Of a stretch of DNA of 64,000 bases, positions 1 through 9,700 are shown in pieces. Under the pieces are notes generated by a model, which was not told the origin of the DNA, did not search any database, and worked only from the letters and a program-made list of their open reading frames with translations. Position 1 is the first letter of the stretch; each line of letters opens with the position of its first letter. The stretch lies in NCBI GenBank assembly GCA_022829145.1, contig CM040758.1:15088628-15152627 (forward strand). The letters run 5' to 3'. The translations under genes and the position numbers were made by a program. Origin of the DNA: Albula goreensis. Lineage: Eukaryota; Chordata; Actinopteri; Albuliformes; Albulidae.

Positions 1-1010
1 GATTTACATGAGTTGCCTTATCTACAAATTGCCGTTCATGTTCAAAACCTTCAGCCTAAATTCTCCGATCAGAGGCACTGGGGATTTTACAAAAAGGCCC
101 AGTGATGTGTAGCATCTGCAAGCTCGCACAACTGGATCGCACACCGTTCCAACTGGCAGCCAGTTGAGCTGTCCCCCCCAGTAATTACTTTGGGATTCAC
201 ATTTCCTGCCGGGTCTCAAAAAAGCCTTCATCCTCTTCCAAGCTCTCATCTTGGATCTGTGCTGCGAATTTTCACTTTTGCCCTGAGTGCGGCGAGCTAT
301 TTGTCACAGCGTTCCATCTTTTTCTTTGACCCACAGTGCATTTGTGCCTCTCTGGCGCGCTCTCATGGAGGGGATATTCTGGCTCAACAACGTATGGGAG
401 ACATATTGTTACTGTATGGTCCTGCCATCCTGAACACAGCAGAGCAGAGAGCACTAGCAGCATTTGCTTAGAATTAAACTCGGTGCCTTTGGTTAGATTC
501 ATCAGTTATGTGGAGATCTTTCCAGTGTTTGTGTAATTTGTCAAAGTACCCTTTATTTTAAGCTCATTGTCTTTGGCATAACAGCTGCTTTTTCATGGCA
601 TTAGCTGTCCCCTACTCCCTCTTTATTTTGATATTATGTAATTGTATTTACTTTCTTCTTTTCATAACTTTATTCATTCATTCAGACTTGTGGAAACACA
701 TCGGTTTTTGCATTTCAGCTCCTATTAATGTTAGTTTTTCATACGATCCTTTGGATTCTCATCAGTAGAAGAAAAACAAAGCAAAACAAAAAAAACTGTA
801 GCTGATTAGTGAGCAAATAGGTTGTTTATTGGAAGTTTTTTTTTCCTACGATTTCACTTGTTCACAAGTCAATCATAATTTTTATTACCTGTGTGAGAAA
901 CTGCATTGAATGAAATGTAGTAAATGTGAGTTTTTGTGTTGGGATGCAACAATCTGTGTCATGTAGCATCAGTGTCACAGTTTGGTAAACGCTTCTGTGT
1001 GTTCCCACAG
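1..1010. other. cep44 intron sequence upstream of first visible exon
   Basis: No exon can be supported here. Several short open frames around 22-536 have no recognisable similarity. The stretch ends in the acceptor for the 1011 exon, so at least its right end is cep44 intron. Confidence 0.6.
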
Positions 1011-1157
1011 GTGCTGCGGGACCTCTTCCACTATAAGCCACTGCTGACTAAGGAACAGTTTCTGCAGTTTGGCTTCACTGAACGGAAGATTGGAATTCTC
1101 TGTGACATTATCGGCTTTGTGACCAAGAGGCACAAGGAGCTGTCAAAAAATAGCAAG
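1011..1157 (+). CDS. cep44: cep44 exon, end of conserved N-terminal domain
   Basis: The exon has 49 codons in phase 0. The acceptor is ttcccacag and the donor is AAG|gtgctc. It encodes [16 protein letters not shown] and [13 protein letters not shown], the best conserved part of the protein, so this exon anchors the gene call. Confidence 0.92.
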
Positions 1158-4100
1158 GTGCTCAGAATATTTTTCAGCCTCCTTGTTTGAATTCAGCCAA
1201 TTGTGGATTTACATCTATTGCACTGACTTTATTGTTACAGTTCTGAAAGTAGTACAAGCTTTAGTTTCTGTTCCACCCACAAACAGTATAAAACTACCAG
1301 GTTTGTTATGGATTTATATGACATATTTTGATCTGTTTAAGAAGAACTGTTTATAAGTGGCATCAAAATTGGTATTGTTGACTCTAAATAATAATTATTC
1401 TTTGTAATAGCATTCCAGTCATGTGAATATTGCTATCTTTTATTTTGTTAGTGCCATTAAAGATGAAAGTGTGGGCTTCACACTTTTTTATACAGTCCCC
1501 ACACTCTGTAAACATTGGCCCTCTTTCAGCGTGCAGTTATTCCATTGCCCCTCAGTTACTGCTGATAATATCAGTCTCGCTTGTTAGTAACATTTTTTTC
1601 CCTCACAGTGAAGGGACCATTTTTCATTTGAGATGAGCCAAGTCATTGCCCAGGGCAGACTGTAGCAAAGACACCGTGTCCAGACAGATAAATAACTTTG
1701 GCAGCCCTCACTAGCCGTTTAATGTAAACCTTTACCCTCCACGCTGTCATGTGTATGGATGATGTTTGAGAGCAAGGCAGTGGCTCATACCCTCCATATG
1801 AACACATGCATTTTTTGCCTGGGATATGCATGTCCATAGAGCCACAAGGTTTTTCTTACTTTTTTTATGGTTTTGCACATCACAGTTTTTGGAATTTAAA
1901 AGCTATTCACTAAAGCATAGAAAACGTGTTTGTAAATGAGCAGGAATGTTAGAAAGTACATATTTTTGATTGATTTTAGTTTTTTTTTTGTTTGTTTTTA
2001 ACTCTCTTCCCAGCCAAATTTTCAGGCAAAGAAGAAGTCCTGTTTGCCATGGTTAAATAACCATGCTGTAGCTGAGGACCCCATCCCTGAGGCTGCACTG
2101 GCAGAACCAGCTCCTGTGAGAAACATTCATTTACTTCCTTGTGCTGTCAGAAGAGTCTCCTGATTCTCTGTACTGATTATTCCTTTACTCTCAGATCATA
2201 TTCTACTTTGATTCATGTTCCTGATCGCGTGCCCCCCAAAAAATAACCATAATGCGAAGAGCTGCTGTTTGAAATGTCCAGGAAGTGAGTAAATGACTAA
2301 GATATGGTTTCACTGTGTCACTGTGGAGGCGTTAACCTGCAGGATACCTCAGGATTTCACTCAGGGGCACACTACAGCAGAGCTTTGTGTCTCAGACTGA
2401 GATGTTTTGTGGCTTTGTGTCTCCTGTGAGCTCTGTCACTCTGTGCCTGTGGCACGAAGGCTGTCACTAGCTCTCTGGCTCTTTTCCTCCCTGGCAGAAG
2501 CCCCTGGTGGAGAGGCACATAGGAGGAGGAGCACGAGTCCTAACCCACTCCTTTTCAGAGAAGTCCATAAGCAGTGAGGGAGAGGAGGAGGATGACGATG
2601 AGGAAGAATGCTCCCTACAGTCCAGTGCATCCCCAGTGAGAACTTGCACAGTTATAGTCCCGCACCACTTACTGCACCCTTACACCCAGACTGTGGCATG
2701 CACACGCCCCACCGCACTCCACACACAAACACACTCACTGGTTCCCCATTCACCTGTGTTCAACAAGAGCTTTCTCCCCTATACACACACTACAGCACAC
2801 AAATACACACACTTAAACACACATGCTGCTACTGTGTGTTTCATTTTGGGCAGTGTAACATACCAGAGATACAGAGAGTTTTGCAAGTTTGGTTAGTGCT
2901 GTGTAAAGATGTTGTACTTGTGTTCTTTTGAATGATTGCACTCAGCTCATACAGTTGTCTGATGAGCTGAGTGCACTGGTCTGATGGGGTGGTGCTGGGA
3001 TGTGCTGTCATAAGGTGGCAGAGGTGGAGAGCAGGCTGCAGGCTCTGGAGGCCCAGGTTTTGGAGTACCAGAGGAGGCTGGAGACCATGTCCATGCTGGA
3101 GGCCAGGCTAGAGCAACTGGAGAGAGACACAGCAGGGAAGATTGTCATTGACCAGCAGGACTGGGACAACCTCGAGAGCCGTGTGCTGCTCCTGGAGACC
3201 AAACTAATGCTGAGCTCACCACAGGTAAGCTTGGAGATGATGCTATTTCTGAGCTCTGCGCAGACACTGCTAGAGAGACCAGGCTGATGCTGAGCTCAGC
3301 ACAGGTAACCTTGGAGAGCCCAGAAAGACAAGGCTAACACAGCTGAGCGCTAGTGCTGAGGTTTCAGGCTAGCACTGAGCTCAGTGAAGGCATCGTTTGG
3401 ACCTGACCCAGAATATGGACACTAATGTCTCTTATGGGACACTAGAAAGTCTTGACTGCAGATGTGCAGAGATGCATGTGGCGAGACAGACAACGCATAC
3501 ACCCAGACTAGCTGTATCTCCAGCCAAGTGCTGTGTAATTCCACAAAACATCAAAGAAGCCCTCCCTGCCCATAGTTATGTCTAATTAGGTTAGAGGAAT
3601 CTTTGTGGATTTTAGGTAGTCATATGACACACAATACTTTTTAATATTTATACTGTGCACAATTATTCAAATGCTCTGTATTACACATGATTAACAGTAA
3701 TATTTTAACATTAGTTGGAAAATTTACTCATTGTAAATTGTTTTTTGCATTGTATTTTTTTTTGTTTAATTAACTGTATCATTTTCTTATGATTTTAAAG
3801 AATATTTTGGTCCCTAAAAACATTTAGTTTCCTTCCACTTGATGTTTTGTAGTTACAAATGTTTAAGTAGTTAATGTACTCAGAATTAAAATAGTTTATA
3901 GGGCTGTAAAAAATTGGGGAGGTTCAGTAGTGATGTCAGAATGAGGCTTAATGAAGCACTAAATAGGTGTTGCTGTTATGTACTATGACTGACTCATTGA
4001 CCTAAGCCCATCATGATATTTCACTATAAAAAGTAAAATATTTTGACTGTCTCCAAAAAGTCAGCGAGTGATTGATAGACTGTGGTAGCTCCATCCATTA

Positions 4101-5963
4101 CAGAATTCACACAGCCACCTTCTTCCTTTGCCAATATTCAGTGTTTATAAATGGAATCTCATAATTAGAACTAACGCTTAGAAGTAATGTTTATTTCACT
4201 CCCAGAAAGCCTCATCCTGTGTCTGTGTGACTGAAAATCATAACCAAGTCAACACCCTGAGCCAACAATGTTCAGCACTTATTAATTGAAGCTCGTAATT
4301 ACAACTAATACTTATGTCCCTCTTATTCCCAGAGAGCCTCATCCCTATCCTGTCTGACTGAAAATCACAACCAAGTCAAAACCCTGTGCCAACAATCAGT
4401 CGGTAAATAACAACATTGTCAGAGTGAATCATACAAATACAGTCTCTGCTATGTGCGCGATTTATGGTTCGCATTCGCATACTGTCATCCTTTTGTCAGC
4501 ATTGACTAATGGTTGACTTTGTTGCCAACGCAGTAAATCACCAAGTCGGCCAATCAAAAGACAAGGGCAACATTTGACACCAAACCTAAACAAAAGGGCC
4601 GATTAACAAACCACCGTTGTATCTTTAAATTGTGTTCCGCTGTGGCTCCCTGCTGCAGACAGGAGCTCTGGGCCGCCGGAGAGCCCTCCCCGTGGCTGGC
4701 CGGACGTGCCCGCTCGCCCCAGCGCCACTGGCTCCTCCATCAATCCCTTTGTTTTGACAGTGGTTCCAAAGGTGAGCCGCTCCGCCAGTCGCCCCAGCTC
4801 ACATTCCTCTCCGGGGTCAGGCCTGAGGAACACCACGCGTCCCTGATGTACAGGACTTAGAGCCAGCCAGCGACAACAAATGTGTAACCCCCCCAACCAA
4901 AACCCAAATAATTACAGGCCTATACTCCTCTATAACTCCCTGCTCCTACGAACTGCTGCCAGAGCAGACATGACTCAGTCTGGCTGTTTTAATGTTGGAC
5001 AGTAAAGCTTTAGGAAATGGTTTAATTTTTTGCTTGTTTAACCAGATGTTACTACTTTTAGCACTTTCATTTTTTAATTATTTTTGCCAAAGTCCAAGCT
5101 GTTTCATTTGCTCCATTTACCGATTGCTGATACGCTGGAAAGGGCATTTTTACACTATGAAAACAAATCTGTGGTAGGATCTAGATTCAATGTAAGGCAA
5201 ATGCAACAAAAATTGTTATATAGTATAAAGAGAATCTTCTAGCAGTCTTCTACTAAAGTGTAGAGAAATTTCTTTAGTAAGCTTACTGCTATTCACTTGA
5301 AATGCAATTTTGTCTCTGTAACCACTAAAATGTGGACATTCAAATCTGAAAAGGTAATTTACTTATAAAGTGAAAATGGATTTGTATGCATAATGAGAAA
5401 GAAGTGATGTGTGTTTAACTTTGAAGGCAGCAAAAATGCACATATACCAGAGAGACATGCATCTCAAGTGTATTTTAATTATTTAATGGAATCAAACTTC
5501 ATTGTATCTGTTAGTTGTCTGTATTCAGTAAATAATTTGCAGTACTTAGCTATGGATTACTCAGGTAATTGACACAAAGAAAACTTTACCCTCTTACAAA
5601 ATATAATTCTGAAATTTAGAGCCACAAAGCTTCACACAACAGCTAACACTACAGCTGTTAAGAAATAATCAATGCTCTCATTTGTATAAGGCTGTGCAGT
5701 GGTCAGTGAGGACACTTTATGAATTGTAATTGTGTGTTATGACTTCTTTTGCAGGAAAGTGTTAAAGAGCGGCTGGAAAGAATAGCAAATATGTGAGTGC
5801 ACATTTTACAGGCAGCCTGTGCTTAATAAGTACAAATACATTTCTTGTTAAAGTGTCTCTGGCCCTGACAGCAGGTGTAAAAACTTTGTTTCTCATTTTC
5901 TTGTCTCCTTTCAGGATGAATGAAACATCCAATCTTCTGAAAAATACAGAGCCCTCCATGTAA
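1011..5963 (+). CDS. cep44: cep44, centrosomal protein 44 (3' part of gene, six exons)
   Basis: CEP44 is a centriole and centrosome protein needed for centriole-to-centrosome conversion and centrosome cohesion. Exons seen: 1011-1157, 2014-2115, 2498-2635, 3015-3224, 5755-5792 and 5915-5963. Joined in phase they encode 227 residues and a TAA stop. The first exon holds the end of the conserved N-terminal CEP44 domain, with [24 protein letters not shown] and KRHKEL closely matching human CEP44. An acidic stretch ([11 protein letters not shown]) follows, then a heptad-rich coiled coil of about 70 residues (exon 3015-3224), then a short tail ending NTEPSM. Roughly 80 N-terminal residues must lie upstream of the window. 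The total would be near 305 residues against about 390 in human, so one or more exons may be missed or the fish protein is shorter. The next gene is hpgd, as in human. The identification is firm; the exact middle exon set is less so. Confidence 0.9.
1158..2013. other. cep44 intron
   Basis: AT-rich intron DNA with poly-T runs near its right end that form the pyrimidine tract of the 2014 acceptor. No exon, RNA gene or repeat was recognised. Confidence 0.6.
2014..2115 (+). CDS. cep44: cep44 exon, basic then proline/alanine-rich
   Basis: The exon has 34 codons in phase 0, with acceptor tcttcccag after a T-rich tract and donor CCT|gtgaga. It encodes [14 protein letters not shown] followed by an Ala/Pro/Glu-rich stretch. 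The frame joins cleanly to the exons on both sides. Confidence 0.75.
2498..2635 (+). CDS. cep44: cep44 exon, acidic linker
   Basis: The exon has 46 codons in phase 0. The acceptor is ctccctggcag and the donor is CCA|gtgaga. It encodes a serine-rich segment followed by an acidic run ([11 protein letters not shown]), typical of a disordered linker before the coiled coil. Confidence 0.75.
2692..2826. repeat. CA-rich imperfect microsatellite
   Basis: The stretch is a decayed CA-rich tract with many ACACAC/CACACA blocks interrupted by other bases. It lies inside the cep44 intron between the exons at 2498 and 3015. An open frame across it is a by-product of the low complexity. Confidence 0.6.
2937..2975. 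repeat. perfect 14-bp inverted repeat (hairpin) before a cep44 exon
   Basis: The arms are 2937-2950 (tgcactcagctcat) and 2962-2975, its exact reverse complement, with an 11-base loop. The hairpin ends 40 bases before the weak acceptor of the 3015 exon, so in the cep44 transcript it would fold within the branch-point region. Confidence 0.8.
3015..3224 (+). CDS. cep44: cep44 exon, coiled coil
   Basis: The exon has 70 codons in phase 0, is rich in Leu, Glu and Arg with heptad spacing ([20 protein letters not shown]) and ends [10 protein letters not shown]. The donor is CAG|gtaagc, which is strong. The acceptor (gtcataag) lacks a pyrimidine tract and is weak. The earlier in-frame start at 2955 runs into a stop, so 3015 is the only acceptor consistent with phase. 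A perfect 14-bp hairpin lies 40 bases upstream, and a copy of the exon end plus donor lies 80 bases downstream. Confidence 0.75.
3195..3320 (+). repeat. 80-bp tandem repeat duplicating a cep44 exon end and splice donor
   Basis: The run gagacc..aatgctgagctcaccacag|gtaagcttggaga at about 3195-3236 recurs exactly 80 bases later at about 3275-3316 as gagacc..gatgctgagctcagcacag|gtaaccttggaga. A third, more decayed piece (ggctagcactgagctcag) follows near 3367. Use of the second donor would add 80 bases and run into an in-frame TGA at 3286-3288. Confidence 0.75.
3225..5754. other. cep44 intron with tandem duplications
   Basis: This 2.5-kb intron holds the duplicated donor at its left end, the 128-bp tandem repeat at 4131-4398, and a GC-richer, CpG-containing block at about 4620-4860. 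That block has no convincing exon: an 11-base piece between acceptor-like and donor-like sites would break the frame. The rest is AT-rich with no recognised content. Confidence 0.5.
4131..4398. repeat. diverged tandem duplication of about 128 bp, 2.1 copies
   Basis: Unit 1 is 4131-4261 and unit 2 is 4262-4388; a third unit starts at 4389 (ccaacaatcag) and stops. Shared blocks include cccagaRagcctcatcc, tgactgaaaatcaYaacc and aagtcaaMaccctg. The units differ by substitutions and small indels, so the duplication is not recent. Confidence 0.75.
5755..5792 (+). CDS. cep44: cep44 small penultimate exon
   Basis: This 38-base exon has acceptor acttcttttgcag and donor AT|gtgagt. It encodes [12 protein letters not shown] plus two bases of a Met codon completed in the next exon. 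The helix-forming sequence fits the conserved C-terminal end of CEP44. Confidence 0.75.
5915..5963 (+). CDS. cep44: cep44 last coding exon
   Basis: The acceptor is ttgtctcctttcag. The first base completes the Met codon, then [15 protein letters not shown] and a TAA stop at 5961-5963 follow. It lies only 122 bases after the previous exon. Confidence 0.75.
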
Positions 5964-6032
5964 ATGTGTCCTTCTTTGTCCTTGATATGTCATCAGATTT
6001 GTATGCTTGATTTATAAACGATTTAATCCATA

Positions 6033-6038
6033 AATAAA
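6033..6038 (+). terminator. cep44: polyadenylation signal for cep44
   Basis: There is a canonical AATAAA 70 bases after the cep44 stop codon. This implies a very short 3' UTR of about 90 bases. No cleavage data can be seen here, and a longer UTR using a later signal is possible. Confidence 0.55.
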
Positions 6039-6701
6039 GTAGATTTTATTGAACATGCACCGTATTTTAAATCTACCAAAGTGCAGGAGACATTTCTGGC
6101 ACGCTGAGTAGTGGTCAGAGTGACACTTACTTGTGCCATTTTATAGGTGCACTGCATAGCATTTTTTCATACAATATTCATAGATGAAATGAGGAGTGGG
6201 CAATGTGATTCTTCATCGGTTTTTGGAGGCCAGAAAATATCTGGATCTCTTTTCTACTGGACAATGTCTATGAGTGTCCAGCAGAGGGCAATGTGACCTA
6301 ATGAGACAGCTGTTCGTTCTATGCAGCTTTGTCTCCATCCTCAGCTCAGTTTGGGTACTACACTTGTTTCTGCTTGCATTGACATGGGATAGATTTTTTT
6401 TAGCTTCCAGAATCTTTCTCTCACACACCAGAATGATTAACAAAACGTTTAATTATTTTTTTTCTTTTTAACTAGAAAGTATTACCCATGAAGTTAGCTT
6501 GATTCGGCTATTTAATCAGTTTTAAATAACAATCTGCACACTAACTATCACACTTACTGTCTGACTAATTTATATTTGGAGGAGATGACTGACCACATAT
6601 TTACATTTATTTTAGTTATGGGATTTCATGATTTTTGAATAATTAACAAAGCTTGTTTGAACCTAGCCCTTACTCAGTGATTGATTGTTTGGGGAAAATA
6701 A

Positions 6702-6783
6702 TAATTGATTATCCAGAGGCCAGTAATTGATTATTTAGAAAGCCTATGTAATTGATTACCCAGAAAAAAACAGAAATTGATTA
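6702..6783. repeat. four spaced copies of TAATTGATTA
   Basis: Exact TAATTGATTA occurs at 6702-6711, 6724-6733 and 6749-6758, with a one-mismatch copy at 6774-6783. Spacing is 22-25 bases and each copy is followed by a similar tail (tNNccagag, ttagaa, cccagaa, atagaa). It is a short degenerate tandem repeat; TAAT-NN-ATTA is also the binding form for paired-class homeodomain dimers. Confidence 0.65.
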
Positions 6784-9700
6784 TATAGAATGACCCATAC
6801 GAAATAAGCTATTTTGCCCCCAGGTGAGGGAACCATACAGTTGAACCAGTAGAAGTTCATAATACAATTTAACCCTCTCATGTCTTAAGTCACAGTAGTT
6901 TAACAACACTGGTAATGCAATGCTGGCAGCTAAGTTATCAGACTCCATACCACATACTGAACATTTTGTCCTTGAATTGTTAAATGTAAGTTCCATGTCT
7001 GGAATTCCTCATCATCACATTAAAATGTTTAGTTTCCATATTGGTGGCAAGGAGACTAGACATGTGAATGTGAGTAGATTTAAAGTTGCACAGTGTACCA
7101 TGATGCTTGATATTCTGGTGGTTTATGCATTTTGTGGGACGCTCATTTGTAATGGAATTCTGTTTTGTGTGTGGAAATTCTGTCTGAAGTAGTATTGCTT
7201 TTTTCGAGGGCTCTCTTCAGTAGATTTTTGTTTGTTTCCACATTAGAATGCATGGTTACCTTAGGTGACATTGGCCTGACTCCAGCTTTGAGGTGGACTA
7301 AGTGTACTGGAATACCTTCTGTAGGGAGGTTTGACCTCAGTGCAGATTATCTAAACAGTCCCACAGAGGAGGAGCCAGAGCTGGCATTGCAGGAAGGTGA
7401 GAAGCAGGTCAGAGGAGAGTGACAGGCCTTCCCAGGGGGATTTTCAAATTGGAAAAAGACGGGACACTGCATCCCTGTGCTTTTGCATAATACCCTCATT
7501 GGGGCAGGTCCAGCTGAGGCTGTCTGTTCAGGGTCAAAATGCCCCCTGCATTCTGAAGCCTCCCAGACCATGTTCAATGTAGTGCCTCCATTTCTCCTCT
7601 TAGTCTGCCCTGGGGCCTGCAAAGGCTGGATATTTGATAATGTTACTGTGATTGTTTTTGTTTTTCTATAAAATATGCAGTCATAAAGTCATTAATGTAT
7701 ATTTTATCGAACCTGATGCAGTTGATGGAAGATGGAAATAGGCAGTAGGACAAAGAAACTGAGGGGGAGCCACTCTGCCTTTCTTCTGATTGACTCAGGA
7801 TCTGATTGTTATTCAGAACATGACTTGGTAGATACATTTTTAAAAGATGTGTAAGGAAGCAAGACATAAAAGGTGAGGAAGAGGTATTATTTTCCATTAG
7901 GGACTGTGTTTGTGTATTGAGCCTTGATTAAATCAATGTGATTTTCTGCAAATTTTGTGGAAAAGGAACAGAACTTGAAGGCTGATGTGTCTTAATGACC
8001 CAGATTGATCCTATCCTTCTTGGCGATATTAGCCTGTCAAGTCCTCAAAGCTCCTCACAGGAGATGTAATGTAATGTGTCTGCTGAGCTATTGAATTGAG
8101 CTCATTTCTGTGTGGCACTGTCAACATTAGAATTCCCCTTCACATGACAAATTACTTGTGTGTGAATTCTCCCTCCAGTCTAAAACATGTCATTTTCAGA
8201 TTTTCCTCACTGCAAGGACTCAAACTGCCTCATTTTCTTCCACACATATAATTACAGTAATATTGATAACTCCTAATCAATTGTATACCCACCTGTGTCA
8301 TGACCAAGAGACCAATCATTTGTCTGAATCTGTGTATTGAAGCAGGGTCTGGCTGCTGTGTGTGAATTTTGTGTGGCATACCTGCATAGCTCCAATTGAA
8401 CCCAGCTGTAAAAATAGCTGTTTAAACAGCAAATTTGTTCCTCCATCTGCTCCTCAGTATTATGTAAATACAGCTACCCAACAGTCACCGATTCTCCCTA
8501 AATCTGCCAAAATTATGATTCATGATGTAATTACAATGTGTTCGAGAGAGCTCTGGGGCACTGGATATTAAGTGGAAGACTGCTTACAATAATAGTACAA
8601 CTGTAACAGTGATCAGTGAAAAACGTGGCAGCGGCCAAGTTTAGGGCTGGTGCTTCATTAGGCTCTCCTGATTGGGAGCAAACGCACGTCCACGCCGTTC
8701 CCACCTCATCCTAATCCCTAGCCCGCCATTCAGGGAGCGACATCCGTCACGGTGGCTTTAAGCTGCACCAGGGCCAGTGGACAAAGGAAAGGAGCCGCAG
8801 TAATCCTGGCAGGGAGCTGGCACCACTCGGCCCCACGGTCCTCTCCCCACTCCTCTCTCCGACAGCACCACGTTCCAACCATATTAAACCTTATTTTCAC
8901 TCTAATTAGCCGGACCTCAAGCATGTCACTGAACTCTTTACCTTCCTGACTGGAGGAACCCAGACATGGCGGGAGCTGGGAAGTCCACTCGCCCCACCGC
9001 TAATTAAGGCAATCAGTCATGATAATGGGACTGATGTGATGGATGGTAAAAGAAGAGGAGGGGGGGTTTGGGGGTTCCAGAAGAAACATGGAGGCCCTGG
9101 TGTGTAGCCTGTGAGAACAGTATTTCAGAAGTGTGTATGTAGCAGCATTCACCCAGTATGCCAAGATACGCGCTGGTCACACTTGTTTGAGGAAAACGAA
9201 GTCGAAACAAACGGTTCCCAGGCTCCATCTGTTGTGAATTAAAAGACATTGCATTGTTACTTCAAAAAAAAAATATAACATGTTGAATGTCATTCCTGTA
9301 TTTCAACAAAGCCAGCATTGGGTGTTTGTATGGTGTGTGGAGGGCAATGATGTCAATGTTTTGCCCACATCACAAAATCCATCTGGGACAGCAACTATGC
9401 TAATTATGCTATGTAAAAAAAAACTGTTTTACTTTCTCATTGTTTTGCTTCCTCATTGTTGTTTAGTTGTAATGATAAGTTTGGTTCCAGGTTCTGATTG
9501 CACTGATTTTTATTATTCTCCAATAGAAGTGGAGTTGTTAGTTTTGGCTCCCGGCCAATGTCTCGTTCTCTGGCAGTTTTCTTAGGCCTATGGGAAGTAA
9601 TACAATAACATCTTATCAGGGAGACTGAGCACATTTGTGAACACTGTAGCCACTTTTGTCAGTCCAAAAGTCTGCCTGAGTTGATGAGGTCTCTAGCTAC

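Noticed and set aside
2955..3224. An earlier start for the cep44 coiled-coil exon after atacag at 2951-2954
   Set aside because: In the required phase this reading meets TGA (ctg gtc tga) before the conserved part.
4764..4774. An 11-base candidate microexon (tggttccaaag) between gttttgacag and gtgagcc in the cep44 intron
   Set aside because: The exons on both sides join in phase 0, so 11 added bases would shift the frame; such acceptor/donor pairs occur by chance.
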